Below, piece after piece: positions 24,093 to 32,869 of a stretch of 64,000 nt of DNA. Below the pieces are notes generated by a model. The model was not told where the DNA came from. It searched no databases and was given only the letters and a program-made list of their open reading frames with translations. The translations under genes and the position numbers were made by a program. Position 1 is the stretch's first letter; each line of letters begins with the position of its first letter. This DNA is from Pseudobdellovibrionaceae bacterium (GTDB lineage Bacteria > Bdellovibrionota > FAC87 > UBA2466 > JACKAF01), in the NCBI GenBank assembly GCA_020635235.1, contig JACKAF010000003.1:124001-188000 (forward strand), in the 5' to 3' direction.

Positions 24093-25003
24093 TGGAAAGC
24101 AGAGCGCTAAAATTATCAATAGCTCTGAGTATCTTCGCGATGTACCTGGTGATCCAGTACGTCTCGGGTGAGGATAAACGCCTCAACGAGCTGTACGCCG
24201 ATTTCACCCCGATGGTGGTGGCGTCCAAAGATATTCTGCAGTTCCAAACGATCCGCCCCACGGACGTTGAGGTGATTCGTGTGCCTGCCGCGATGGTGCC
24301 CCCAGGGCGTATCTACGATCCTAAGGATGTAGTGGATGCCGTGGCGGCTGTTCCCATCATGCAGGGCGAGCATATTCTAGATAATAAGATTATCTCCAAA
24401 AATATCTACTCTGGATTGGATACACAAATAGCGATCTCTCGACGAGCGATCAGTATTCCCGTGAACACCAAAAGCGCGTTGGGATACATGGTGGAACCGG
24501 GAAACCGGGTCGATGTGGCGGCACAATTTGATTATAAGGCCAAAGGTGTTGCCATCAACGAAACCAAAGTGTTCTTGCAGGATATTTTGGTTCTGGCCTC
24601 CGGGCGAACGATACAGACATCCCCGCCGGACGGCGTCGATCAGCTGATGCTTAGGAAAGTTTCGAGCCAATTTGGGAAGGGTAAAGAGCAGCAGTACAAA
24701 GAAACGCTCAACTTTGCCACCCAGGATCAGAATTTTCAGACGGTAACTTTGGAAGTTACCCCGGAACAGGCACAGCAAATTGCATATGTGATGACTGTGT
24801 ATCCGGATTCCATCACTCTTTTGTTGCGAAACTCAGATGACAGACAGCTTCAGAGAACAGCAACGACCAATCTTTACGACATCATGGGACCGGATTCGTA
24901 TCTAATCCGGAGTCAGCGGTTACCGCCTCCTGCAGCGGTACCGAGAACCAAATTCTTTGATTTCGTTGGGGGCCAGGCCCAAGGGGTTAGGGAAAGCCAG
25001 TAG
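24092..25003 (+). CDS. cpaB: Pilus assembly protein CpaB/RcpC (second copy)
   Basis: A 303-residue paralogue of the preceding protein with the same plan: N-terminal helix, SAF-like domain (VVASKDILQFQTIRPTDVEV), then the core AISIPVNTKSALGYMVEPG and a family-like C-terminus. The two copies also share the end pattern LGPDS/MGPDSY then RPPPRFYD/VPRTKFFD. Tandem duplication explains it. Two CpaB proteins per locus is unusual; they may form a mixed ring around the secretin. Confidence 0.88.
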   Translation: MESRALKLSIALSIFAMYLVIQYVSGEDKRLNELYADFTPMVVASKDILQFQTIRPTDVEVIRVPAAMVPPGRIYDPKDVVDAVAAVPIMQGEHILDNKIISKNIYSGLDTQIAISRRAISIPVNTKSALGYMVEPGNRVDVAAQFDYKAKGVAINETKVFLQDILVLASGRTIQTSPPDGVDQLMLRKVSSQFGKGKEQQYKETLNFATQDQNFQTVTLEVTPEQAQQIAYVMTVYPDSITLLLRNSDDRQLQRTATTNLYDIMGPDSYLIRSQRLPPPAAVPRTKFFDFVGGQAQGVRESQ

Positions 25004-25034
25004 TCCCAGGAAGGGATAGAGGCTTGGAGGCAGA

Positions 25035-26690
25035 ATGAGAAGCGTTATTAAAAACAAGCGAAGGGCAGCGAGCTGGATGCTCCTGCTATTCCTATGTGCT
25101 TTGTGGGCAGCGCCTATCTATGCCGAGGATACTTTGGAAGAGGCCGCGGCGGAGCAACCACCCGCAGGGCTTGAAGATCAGCCTGAAGGTGGGCCCATTA
25201 AAGAAGTAGTCGGTGAACCTCGAAATATCACCCTCTCGGTGGGTATTTCGCGCACCTTGGAATTCCCCTTCGAAATCGGACCGATTTACCTGACGGACAG
25301 CAGCCTATTTGTGTTTCGTCGTATCAGAGCGGGTGGGAAGACCCGCAAGCTGCTACTGGTGCCGAAGGGCCCGGGCTATACGGATATGACGGTGCACGAT
25401 GCTAGCGGTGCGCCTAGAATTACGTACTACGTTCGAGTTACTCGCGAGGACTTGGGCCAAATTATTTCTCAGCTCGAGGAACTACTCGGGGACATCGAAG
25501 GCATTCGAATCAAACCCGTTGGCGGCACCGTAGTCATTGACGGCGACATTCTGCTCCCGAAGGACATCGTACGAATCATCCGTGTGGTGGATGCCCTAAA
25601 AGACCGAGATGCGAAGAAAAAGAACGTTCCCATCAAGAACGTTGCTCAAATTAGCCGCGTCACGATGAATATCATTGCGGAAAGAATTGAACGAGAAATT
25701 GGCTCCCCGGATATTCAGGTTAGGGTGTTGAACAACAATATTCTAATGGAGGGTACCGCCCAGGGAAACTTTGAGGCGGATAGGGCGATCGAAATCGCCA
25801 AAACCTACTTACCCGAAGTTTTTGTTCAGAAGAACAAAGCGGACGAGGGTGAGGTTAAGCCCAAACAAGCTGGCGGTCAGACTGGTGGTTTGCCTATTAT
25901 CATTGACTTGCTGAGAATTGCGCCTCCACCCGCTTCTGCACCTGGAAAAGATATCAAGATTACGATGAACTATGTGGAGCTTACCAACGAATACGACAAG
26001 ACGTTCAACTTCGTTTGGTCACCGTTGGTTTCGGACAGCAGCAACTTTCAATACAATAGTGGTCTTGGAGAACTGAGCGCCAATTTGGTTGCGACGGTTT
26101 CTTCATTGTTTCCGAAGCTGAACTCCGCAAAGAGTCACGGTCACGCAAAGATCCTGAAGACTGAGCAGATTATCGTTAAGGACCGAGCGGAACAGCCCGC
26201 AGCCATTGAAAGTTCTGTCGACTTCTTCACGCGCACGGTGGATGCGACCGGGAACTCTGCCTTGACGCCAGTGCAGGTTCAGAACGTAACCAAAGTGAAG
26301 GCGGCTACTATTCCTGGCTCGGATAGTTTGGAGTTGGGACTTCAGATTACGCTCAACTCCTTGCTTGGTACCAACCAAGGGGCTCCAATCATTGCAAAGA
26401 ACTCCCTGCAAACCCAAGTCATCATTAAGAACGGTGACTCCGCAGCGCTTGGGGGCTTTGCGGTAGATGAGGCGCTATCCGGCTACAACCGCGAACCCGA
26501 TCGCAATGTGAGTGGTGGCGGCCAAGGCCAGCAGCAAGGATCTCCACTGTTTAATTTGAACAGAGGAAAGAATTTTAGACGCAACAAACAGCAGTATATT
26601 ATTTTTGTCACACCGGAAGTGATCCGTACGGCGAGTGCCGGCACGGAAGACATAACAAGGAAGTTTCGCTTAAACGCAGGAGAGCGTTAA
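25035..26690 (+). CDS. cpaC: Tad secretin CpaC/RcpA
   Basis: Outer-membrane channel of the Tad pilus. The 551 residues include a signal peptide (ending PIYAED), the N-terminal pilus-secretin domain (PRNITLSVGISRTLEFP), a BON-like segment (VRVLNNNILMEGTAQGNFE) and the C-terminal secretin core ending QTQVIIKNGDSAALGGFAV and QYIIFVTPEVI. The start ATG at 25035 follows GGAGG. It lies between the CpaB pair and the ATPase gene. Confidence 0.92.
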   Translation: MRSVIKNKRRAASWMLLLFLCALWAAPIYAEDTLEEAAAEQPPAGLEDQPEGGPIKEVVGEPRNITLSVGISRTLEFPFEIGPIYLTDSSLFVFRRIRAGGKTRKLLLVPKGPGYTDMTVHDASGAPRITYYVRVTREDLGQIISQLEELLGDIEGIRIKPVGGTVVIDGDILLPKDIVRIIRVVDALKDRDAKKKNVPIKNVAQISRVTMNIIAERIEREIGSPDIQVRVLNNNILMEGTAQGNFEADRAIEIAKTYLPEVFVQKNKADEGEVKPKQAGGQTGGLPIIIDLLRIAPPPASAPGKDIKITMNYVELTNEYDKTFNFVWSPLVSDSSNFQYNSGLGELSANLVATVSSLFPKLNSAKSHGHAKILKTEQIIVKDRAEQPAAIESSVDFFTRTVDATGNSALTPVQVQNVTKVKAATIPGSDSLELGLQITLNSLLGTNQGAPIIAKNSLQTQVIIKNGDSAALGGFAVDEALSGYNREPDRNVSGGGQGQQQGSPLFNLNRGKNFRRNKQQYIIFVTPEVIRTASAGTEDITRKFRLNAGER

Positions 26691-26702
26691 GAAAGGCGGA
26701 AC

Positions 26703-28874
26703 ATGTCCAAGTCGCACGTTATAGTGGTCTTAGGTGGTAAAGGCGGGGTGGGAAAGTCCACCTTTGCGGCCAACTATGCCATTGCGACCGCTGTCGATAG
26801 CAAAAAACGTGTGTGCCTGGTGGACATGGACCCGAAGGCTTGCGGCGATTTGGCGATGATTACCGGTGCCAAACCGAAGAAGACTTTAGTCGAGCTAGGT
26901 AATCACGAAGGGCGACTAGAAGCCAATCATATGATGGGCTATGTGGCTCCTCACCCCTCTGGAATTCACTTTATACCCAGTATTCTAGATCCGGATCAAC
27001 TTTCCGCGATGGATCCTGAAAAAACGGCTCAGGCCATCAAGCACCTGATGAATTTTTATCATTACGTAGTGATCGATCTCGGCTCGGAAATAGATCCGAA
27101 CGCCGTGAAAGCCTTGGAGCTTTCCTCTTTGATTTATGTTGTGACGATGCCAGAGATTCTGGTTTTACGCCACACCCGCAGAATCATCGAAAAAGTGCAA
27201 AACCTACTGTTCCCGTCTGAGATGATCAAGATCGTATTGAATGCATTCAGTCCCAAGATGGGAATAACTCCACAGATGGTGCAGAACAATTTGAAGAAAC
27301 AAATTGTTGCTGTTGTTCCCGAAGATGAAACAGTAGCCGTTGCCTCTTTGACAAAGGCTCAGCCTTTTGTTGTTTCCAGTGCGCGCTCAGAAATTACCAA
27401 GGCCTATTATCTACTTGTTCGAAGTATCGCTGAACACCAACTCCTGGAAAAACTGGCGACTCTTAAAAAACCGTCGGACGCTCTATCGCGTCTGATGGGC
27501 AACCGAGCCAAGAAGGATGGGGCTGGGGCCGAAGGCAAGCGGCCTTCTGAGATCGTTTTTGATCGCTCCGACATGAAGGGCGAGAAACCTGCAGATGAAT
27601 GGTCCGCCCTCAAGCAGCGTGTCCATCGCCAATTGATTGAAACCATGGACTTGAAGAACGTAGACACTGAGACTGGCCGTGATCCGAAGAAAAAGGCTGT
27701 GCTACGTGAAAAAACCAAGACCGTCGTGGTCGAGTTGCTCGACAAGGAAGTTCATCCGTTTAAGTCGCGCGAGGAGATTCAGCGTTTAGTAAAGGAAATC
27801 TTGGATGAAGCCCTGGAGCTTGGTCCCCTTCAAGACATGCTTACCGACGACAGTATTACTGAGATCATGGTGAACCGCAAAGACCAGATCTTCGTTGAGC
27901 GCAACGGTAAATTGGTACTTTCTAATGCGACATTTTCAGGAACAGCACAGCTCCTGGCGACGATCGAGCGTATTGTGGCGCCCTTGGGCCGTCGTATCGA
28001 CGAAAAAACTCCCTATGTGGATGCTCGTTTGGTTGACGGCTCGCGTGTGCACGCGATTATTCCTCCGCTTTCTGTTCAGGGTCCGATGCTTACCATTCGT
28101 AAGTTTCCAAAATTCCGCCTTGGACCTAAGGATCTTATTAAGTTTGGTTCTATGACCGAGGAAATGGCGGACTTCTTACGCTCTTGTATTGAGGCGCGTC
28201 TGAATATCGTTATTTCGGGTGGTACGGGATCGGGTAAAACTACCCTCCTGAACGTGTTGGCGAGCTTTATTCCCAAGGGCGAGCGCATTCTGACGGTAGA
28301 AGATTCCGCCGAATTGCAGCTGCCTCAGGAACACTGGGGTCGATTGGAAACCCGACCGGCGAACATCGAAGGCAAGGGCGAGGTCTCCATCCGTGAGCTC
28401 GTTCGCAATACTTTGCGTATGCGTCCAGATCGCATCGTGGTCGGTGAGTGCCGTGCCGGGGAAGCGCTCGACATGCTTCAGGCTATGAATACTGGTCACG
28501 ATGGAAGTATGACTACGATTCACTCCAATAGCCCTCGTGACTGCATTGCCCGTATGGAAACCTTGGTGATGATGGCGGGCATGGATCTTCCTGCAAAAGC
28601 TATTCGCGAGCAGATCGCTTCCGCCGTGAACCTGGTGGTTCAGCAGTCCCGTCTAGCGGATGGCTCCCGTAAGGTCACAAGCATCACAGAAATTGTTGGG
28701 ATGCAGGGGGATGTGGTGACCATGCAGGAAATCTTCGGTTTCAGAAAGCAAGGGATGGACAAGAACCGCAAGATCCAAGGGAAGTTTGTTGCAACCGGAT
28801 TTATTCCCAAGTTTGTAGACGAGCTAGAACAGCAGGGTATCCGCATCCCGCGTGGCATTTTCTCGGTGAGCTAA
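26703..28874 (+). CDS. Fused CpaE (TadZ, ParA-like) and TadA/CpaF assembly ATPase
   Basis: A 723-residue fusion of two proteins that are normally separate. Residues 1 to about 250 are a MinD/ParA-like CpaE with deviant Walker A GGKGGVGKST (11-20) and VCLVDMDPK, which directs pilus placement. A charged linker (about 265-320) follows. From about 340 to the end is a complete TadA/CpaF type II/IV secretion ATPase: Walker A GGTGSGKTTLLN (around 505-516), Asp box, and RPDRIVVGECRAGEA with HDGSMTTIHSNSP. The ATPase powers fibre assembly. The reading frame is continuous, so this is a real fusion and not a frameshift. It is followed two bases later by tadB. Confidence 0.93.
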   Translation: MSKSHVIVVLGGKGGVGKSTFAANYAIATAVDSKKRVCLVDMDPKACGDLAMITGAKPKKTLVELGNHEGRLEANHMMGYVAPHPSGIHFIPSILDPDQLSAMDPEKTAQAIKHLMNFYHYVVIDLGSEIDPNAVKALELSSLIYVVTMPEILVLRHTRRIIEKVQNLLFPSEMIKIVLNAFSPKMGITPQMVQNNLKKQIVAVVPEDETVAVASLTKAQPFVVSSARSEITKAYYLLVRSIAEHQLLEKLATLKKPSDALSRLMGNRAKKDGAGAEGKRPSEIVFDRSDMKGEKPADEWSALKQRVHRQLIETMDLKNVDTETGRDPKKKAVLREKTKTVVVELLDKEVHPFKSREEIQRLVKEILDEALELGPLQDMLTDDSITEIMVNRKDQIFVERNGKLVLSNATFSGTAQLLATIERIVAPLGRRIDEKTPYVDARLVDGSRVHAIIPPLSVQGPMLTIRKFPKFRLGPKDLIKFGSMTEEMADFLRSCIEARLNIVISGGTGSGKTTLLNVLASFIPKGERILTVEDSAELQLPQEHWGRLETRPANIEGKGEVSIRELVRNTLRMRPDRIVVGECRAGEALDMLQAMNTGHDGSMTTIHSNSPRDCIARMETLVMMAGMDLPAKAIREQIASAVNLVVQQSRLADGSRKVTSITEIVGMQGDVVTMQEIFGFRKQGMDKNRKIQGKFVATGFIPKFVDELEQQGIRIPRGIFSVS

Positions 28875-28876
28875 AA

Positions 28877-29752
28877 ATGATTTCGTCAGGACTTCTAAAA
28901 GTTATCTGTGTCGGCTGGGTCGGTGGGGCCATCCTCATTGGCTTGCTTATTAACGGAGACAGGCTCTACTCGTGGATCGGTCGGAAGTTTACGAATGAGG
29001 CCGAATGGATGCTGGCCAAGCTCGACATCATGTTTATCCGGGTCGAAGCCAAGAAATTGCGCACGTACTATGGCGCCTATTTGATTTCTCTTTTTGCGCT
29101 CGGGTTCTTTCTTTTGCCAAGTGCCGGTTCTGGCGCGGTATTTGGTGTGCTAATCGTCCTGGTAGGGTGGAAGATGCCCAGGCGCATCATCAACATCCTC
29201 TTTAAGCGACGCGTTACACGCTTTGTCGTGCAGATGGTGGACGGTCTAGGCCTCATGTCCAACGGTCTCCGCTCTGGTTTGAACGTGAACCAGGCTTTGT
29301 CTCTTGTTACGGAAGAAATGCCCAACCCCATCTCGCAAGAATTCAACCTGGTGCTCTCTCAGAACAAGTTGGGTGTGACGATGGAAGAAGCGCTCAGCAA
29401 TCTCTCCATTCGTATGCCGCACGACGACATTGAGATGTTCACCACCAGCATCAACATTTTGAAAGAAACCGGCGGTAACTTGGCAGAAACTTTTGATAAA
29501 ATTGCTTATACGATCCGCGAGCGCATCAAGATTGAGAACAAGATCGCGGCGATGGTTTCGCAGGGCGTGATTCAGGGTGTTATCGTTGTCATCATGCCCT
29601 TTGCTTTGGGTGGAATCCTGTATACGATCGATCCAGAAAGGATCCGCCCAATGTTCACCACCATCCCGGGGTGGGTGCTTCTCTCCATCATGATGAGTCT
29701 TCAGGCCGTAGGGGGTTGGACGATCTGGAAGATTGTCCAAGTGAGGGTTTAA
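28877..29752 (+). CDS. tadB: Tad inner-membrane platform protein TadB (T2SF family)
   Basis: A 291-residue inner-membrane protein with two N-terminal and two C-terminal helices around a cytoplasmic GspF-type domain (GLGLMSNGLRSGLNVNQAL ... ILKETGGNLAETFDKIA). It anchors the ATPase. Most Tad loci have two such proteins, TadB and TadC; only this one occurs here. It is coupled to the YD-repeat gene by a TAATG overlap. Confidence 0.9.
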   Translation: MISSGLLKVICVGWVGGAILIGLLINGDRLYSWIGRKFTNEAEWMLAKLDIMFIRVEAKKLRTYYGAYLISLFALGFFLLPSAGSGAVFGVLIVLVGWKMPRRIINILFKRRVTRFVVQMVDGLGLMSNGLRSGLNVNQALSLVTEEMPNPISQEFNLVLSQNKLGVTMEEALSNLSIRMPHDDIEMFTTSINILKETGGNLAETFDKIAYTIRERIKIENKIAAMVSQGVIQGVIVVIMPFALGGILYTIDPERIRPMFTTIPGWVLLSIMMSLQAVGGWTIWKIVQVRV

Positions 29753-31545
29753 TGGCGCACAAATCACTCAAACAGATTCTGGCCATCGGCATCCTGCTAA
29801 CAGGTTGGGCTTTTGGCTTGAACGTGAACCGCATCAACGGCGGTGGCAGCATTGTGTACGTTGATTTTAATGTTCCGGGAGACGTAGTCCCTCTGGATCT
29901 TGTTCGCACCTACAACTCGGTTACGGCGGTAAACGAGGCCAGCGGCTGGAATGGAGCCTTTGGGTGGGGATGGACTTCTGATTTTGAGTCGGTGCTGACA
30001 GTAACTCCCGATCGTAGCGTTGTGCTGCGAGATGGGCAGTCGGGGAACACGGTGATTTTCCAGGCCGTCAAAGATGATCCCAAGGCCAAGGAAGCATTCT
30101 TTTCGCAAATCAAAGCGGCCTACTTGAAGCGAAAGTTAGGTAAGGAACCGACCGCGGCAGAGCTCAAGAAGTTCAGCCTTCCTTCGGATTTTATGGCGAA
30201 GCTGAAGTCGGATTCGCAGTTCCGCATCCAGATGGCCGTTGCCTATGACATCCCGGGGGAAATCCCTAAGGGCGAGCTCTTGGTTTCCACCCAGTACGGC
30301 TATCAAACGATCCAATTTCAGAACAACCAATGGATTCGACGTCGGGATGGCAATACTCACGTATTTGATCAAAAAGGACGCTTAATCCGTCAGGAAGATC
30401 GCAACGGTTATTATCTGGAATACAAGTACGATCCGGGCAAATTGAAGCTGAAGGAGATCAGTGCGCGTAATCAGTCGGCAAGCCTGAAGTTTACCTGGCA
30501 AAACAACCACGTGAGCACCATTACTGATTCGCAAGGCCGAATGGCGCGGTATGAGTATGATACGCGCGGAAATTTGGTAAAGGTGGACGATTCCAACGGG
30601 CAGACCTACGAGTATGTCTACAACAACGAGCGGTTCCCTCATCTCTTGACCCGGATCAACTATCCAAGTGAATCAAAGGGCTCTGACTCAATCTACAGAG
30701 AGCTGTATTACGACTCTCAAGGGTTGGTCGCGTCCCACCGTGACAAGGACGGTTCAATTACGGAATTCACGTATGGGAAAAAGCCCAACGATCCGGCGAA
30801 CAATTTTTGGACGAAGACCGTATTCAAAAATAAGCAGTCCATTACGGATCCAGATGAGCGCTACGAAGAGTTTTTCCTTAAGGCCCGGCCCGACGGTAGC
30901 CGCTACCTTTATAAGCAGGTTTCGCGCAGTACGCGACGGGTAGGAAACAAGCGGGAGACTAGCAGCGAGACAATATTGTTTACCGAGTGCTGCGGAAAGC
31001 CGTCCCAAATCGTACGCGCGGGGCAGACTACGAAGTTCAAGTACTATCCGAACGGGCTTTTGAAAGAAAAGATCGGTCCTCGAGAAAGTGTCGCCATTGA
31101 GTATGAACCCAAATTCATGAAGGTTAGTAAGGTTGTGAAGAACGGCGTTACCTCGGTATTCCAGTATGATAGTCGCGGGAATCTCGTAAAGGCCGTCGCG
31201 GGAAACCGATTTGTTGGCTTGAAGTACGACAAGCAGGGCCGCATTCAGGAAATGGCGGACACCGAGGGGGGCCAGATCAAGTTTCAGTACGGAAACCAGG
31301 GCAAGCCCGTTCTCATTGAACAGCGCGGTGTTGGGACGATTCAGATTAGCTACAATGCGGCAGGTGGTATCGCCCGCACGGAAACGCTTTTGAATGGGAA
31401 GAACACCCGTAAGCCGTCGGCGATGGAATCCAAGCGGATCGTTCGTCAGGTAATGGGAAGTTTTCAGACTCTCTTGGATATTATCCGTCCGGCAGCGCAA
31501 GTAAACAAAGCCCTTCCGCTGGCATGGAAAGTAGTTGAGAAATGA
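29752..31545 (+). CDS. Secreted YD-repeat (RHS/WapA-like) protein; Bd0109-like hit-locus candidate
   Basis: A 597-residue exported protein. The ATG at 29752 overlaps the tadB stop and gives a signal peptide (LAIGILLTGWAFGLN). A DUF6531-like N-terminal module (FNVPGDVVPLDLVRTYNS) is followed by YD repeats such as ARYEYDTRGNLVKVDD and FQYDSRGNLVKAV, which form a beta cage in RHS proteins. It lacks the long core and the C-terminal toxin of polymorphic RHS toxins, so a structural or surface role is more likely. Position right after the Tad genes and before a 101-residue protein matches Bdellovibrio Bd0109, described as wapA-like in the host-interaction locus (from memory). Confidence 0.8.
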   Translation: MAHKSLKQILAIGILLTGWAFGLNVNRINGGGSIVYVDFNVPGDVVPLDLVRTYNSVTAVNEASGWNGAFGWGWTSDFESVLTVTPDRSVVLRDGQSGNTVIFQAVKDDPKAKEAFFSQIKAAYLKRKLGKEPTAAELKKFSLPSDFMAKLKSDSQFRIQMAVAYDIPGEIPKGELLVSTQYGYQTIQFQNNQWIRRRDGNTHVFDQKGRLIRQEDRNGYYLEYKYDPGKLKLKEISARNQSASLKFTWQNNHVSTITDSQGRMARYEYDTRGNLVKVDDSNGQTYEYVYNNERFPHLLTRINYPSESKGSDSIYRELYYDSQGLVASHRDKDGSITEFTYGKKPNDPANNFWTKTVFKNKQSITDPDERYEEFFLKARPDGSRYLYKQVSRSTRRVGNKRETSSETILFTECCGKPSQIVRAGQTTKFKYYPNGLLKEKIGPRESVAIEYEPKFMKVSKVVKNGVTSVFQYDSRGNLVKAVAGNRFVGLKYDKQGRIQEMADTEGGQIKFQYGNQGKPVLIEQRGVGTIQISYNAAGGIARTETLLNGKNTRKPSAMESKRIVRQVMGSFQTLLDIIRPAAQVNKALPLAWKVVEK

Positions 31546-31847
31546 AAGAGCTGAAAGAACAGTTCAGTAAACTTCGTCGTGAGGCCAAAGAAGCTGCAGA
31601 AGATTTGCGCGGCACCGTTGAAAAGGGCTACAGAACCTCGAAAACCGTAATCAATCAGGCTCGAAATATCCTGGGTAAGGTCGCGGACAAAGAAAAGATT
31701 AAGACTGGAATCCAGGTCACATCGAAAGGGGCCTCCCTGCTTGCCAAGGGCGCCCGCCTCGCATCGAAGGGCGCTTCCACTGTGGCCGATGGCGTCGAAC
31801 GAGCCTCAAAAGAACTCGAAAAGTTCGGCGATAAGATCAAAGACTAG
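31542..31847 (+). CDS. 101-residue charged helical/disordered protein; Bd0108-like hit-locus candidate
   Basis: A 101-residue protein, highly charged and without cysteine or tryptophan. The C-terminal half carries 11-residue-like amphipathic repeats (GASLLAKGARLASKGASTVA), while the N-terminal half is a charged helix (KLRREAKEAAEDLRG). Such sequences fold only on membranes or partners. There is no signal peptide. It overlaps the YD-repeat gene by four bases. In Bdellovibrio, Bd0108 is also about 100 residues, intrinsically disordered, and next to Bd0109; mutations in it permit prey-independent growth. Homology here rests on position and size, not on a sequence comparison. Confidence 0.72.
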   Translation: MKELKEQFSKLRREAKEAAEDLRGTVEKGYRTSKTVINQARNILGKVADKEKIKTGIQVTSKGASLLAKGARLASKGASTVADGVERASKELEKFGDKIKD

Positions 31848-31851
31848 TCTT

Positions 31852-32799
31852 ATGGTGAAATGGGTATTCATAGTAGCCAGCCTTCTGTTGGTTACGGCTC
31901 TTGGAGCGGACCAGACTGAAATTCCTGCCGATCTGGAAGCTTTCATCGAGACCCGAGATCCGGGCGAGGTAAGCAAAGAGCCCATCGGTAAAAACTCCAC
32001 AGAGACCCTAACCGAAGAACAGATCAATGAGCAGCTTAAGAAAGAGCTTGGCCAGGCCCTTGTAGAACCCGAGACGCCAACAAAAATCGAAATCACCTCT
32101 CTGTTTTCTCCGGAGGAAAATCCAGGTTCCGGCACGCTGATTTTTACTCAAGGAGAGCGCGGGGAAGAGATAAAGTTGGGCCTAGAGAGCGGCTACTACG
32201 CGTATGGGCTCGTTTTCCGTTCCGATCTATTGCCGCAGCCACACCGACACAATTTTGGGAACAAGCTCATTATCCAAGTCTCTTTTGGAACCGTTCGTTC
32301 GAAGCTGGTTGGGCGGATTCCCCAATTTGGTGCGCTTACCCTTTTCGCTCAAGGCATACCGGAGATCCCGCGTACCTTCGTGCTGCGCACGCAGCCCAAG
32401 TCGGGATCGGTTGTGAAAACCGGCGCGGTAATGTTGCTCAGCTCACCTAGCTCAATGCAGGAGCAATCGGATGAGGAGAAGTTGCGTGGAAGTTATTTTG
32501 CAAAAGGTGGTAAGCTGATCGTCACGCCGATGGGTGCGCTCAAAGTCTTGAGCACCGGATCGGGCAAGGAAAAACTAAAATTCAATGCACAAGCTTTTGA
32601 ATTCCAATTTGAAGCTTCGATGATGACCCCTTTTAACAACCAGGTTAAGGGGGGATTGGACGGGAAGATAAACATCCCGCTCTACTGGCCGGCCAACAAA
32701 GCCGCGCGCGAGTTGCTGACGGATCTGGCGGTCCAGAGTCTGGACGATACCGGTCCTCTCCCGGAGCGCCCCCCCGCGAGCGTCCCCCGCAAGCGCTAG
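31852..32799 (+). CDS. Exported protein at the end of the pilus operon
   Basis: A 315-residue protein with a signal peptide (MVKWVFIVASLLLVTALGAD). A low-complexity acidic segment follows (about 20-85), then beta-rich domains with an ISLFSPEENPGSGTL-like region and a helical end. No motif was recognised. The ATG at 31852, four bases after the preceding stop, is chosen over a longer upstream frame that overlaps that gene. As the last gene before purK it probably belongs to the pilus/hit transcript. Confidence 0.65.
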   Translation: MVKWVFIVASLLLVTALGADQTEIPADLEAFIETRDPGEVSKEPIGKNSTETLTEEQINEQLKKELGQALVEPETPTKIEITSLFSPEENPGSGTLIFTQGERGEEIKLGLESGYYAYGLVFRSDLLPQPHRHNFGNKLIIQVSFGTVRSKLVGRIPQFGALTLFAQGIPEIPRTFVLRTQPKSGSVVKTGAVMLLSSPSSMQEQSDEEKLRGSYFAKGGKLIVTPMGALKVLSTGSGKEKLKFNAQAFEFQFEASMMTPFNNQVKGGLDGKINIPLYWPANKAARELLTDLAVQSLDDTGPLPERPPASVPRKR

Positions 32800-32869
32800 G
32801 CACAAACTTCTCACCCCAACAGCTTTTTATGGTATAGCGTTCTTTTGACTCAGCCGTAGGGACCCCCTT

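Noticed and set aside
30754..31500. 248-codon minus-strand open frame inside the YD-repeat gene
   Set aside because: Antisense shadow; the plus strand shows YD repeats.
29752..31545. Polymorphic RHS toxin
   Set aside because: No long RHS core, no conserved DPxG-type pre-toxin motif and no toxin or immunity gene downstream.
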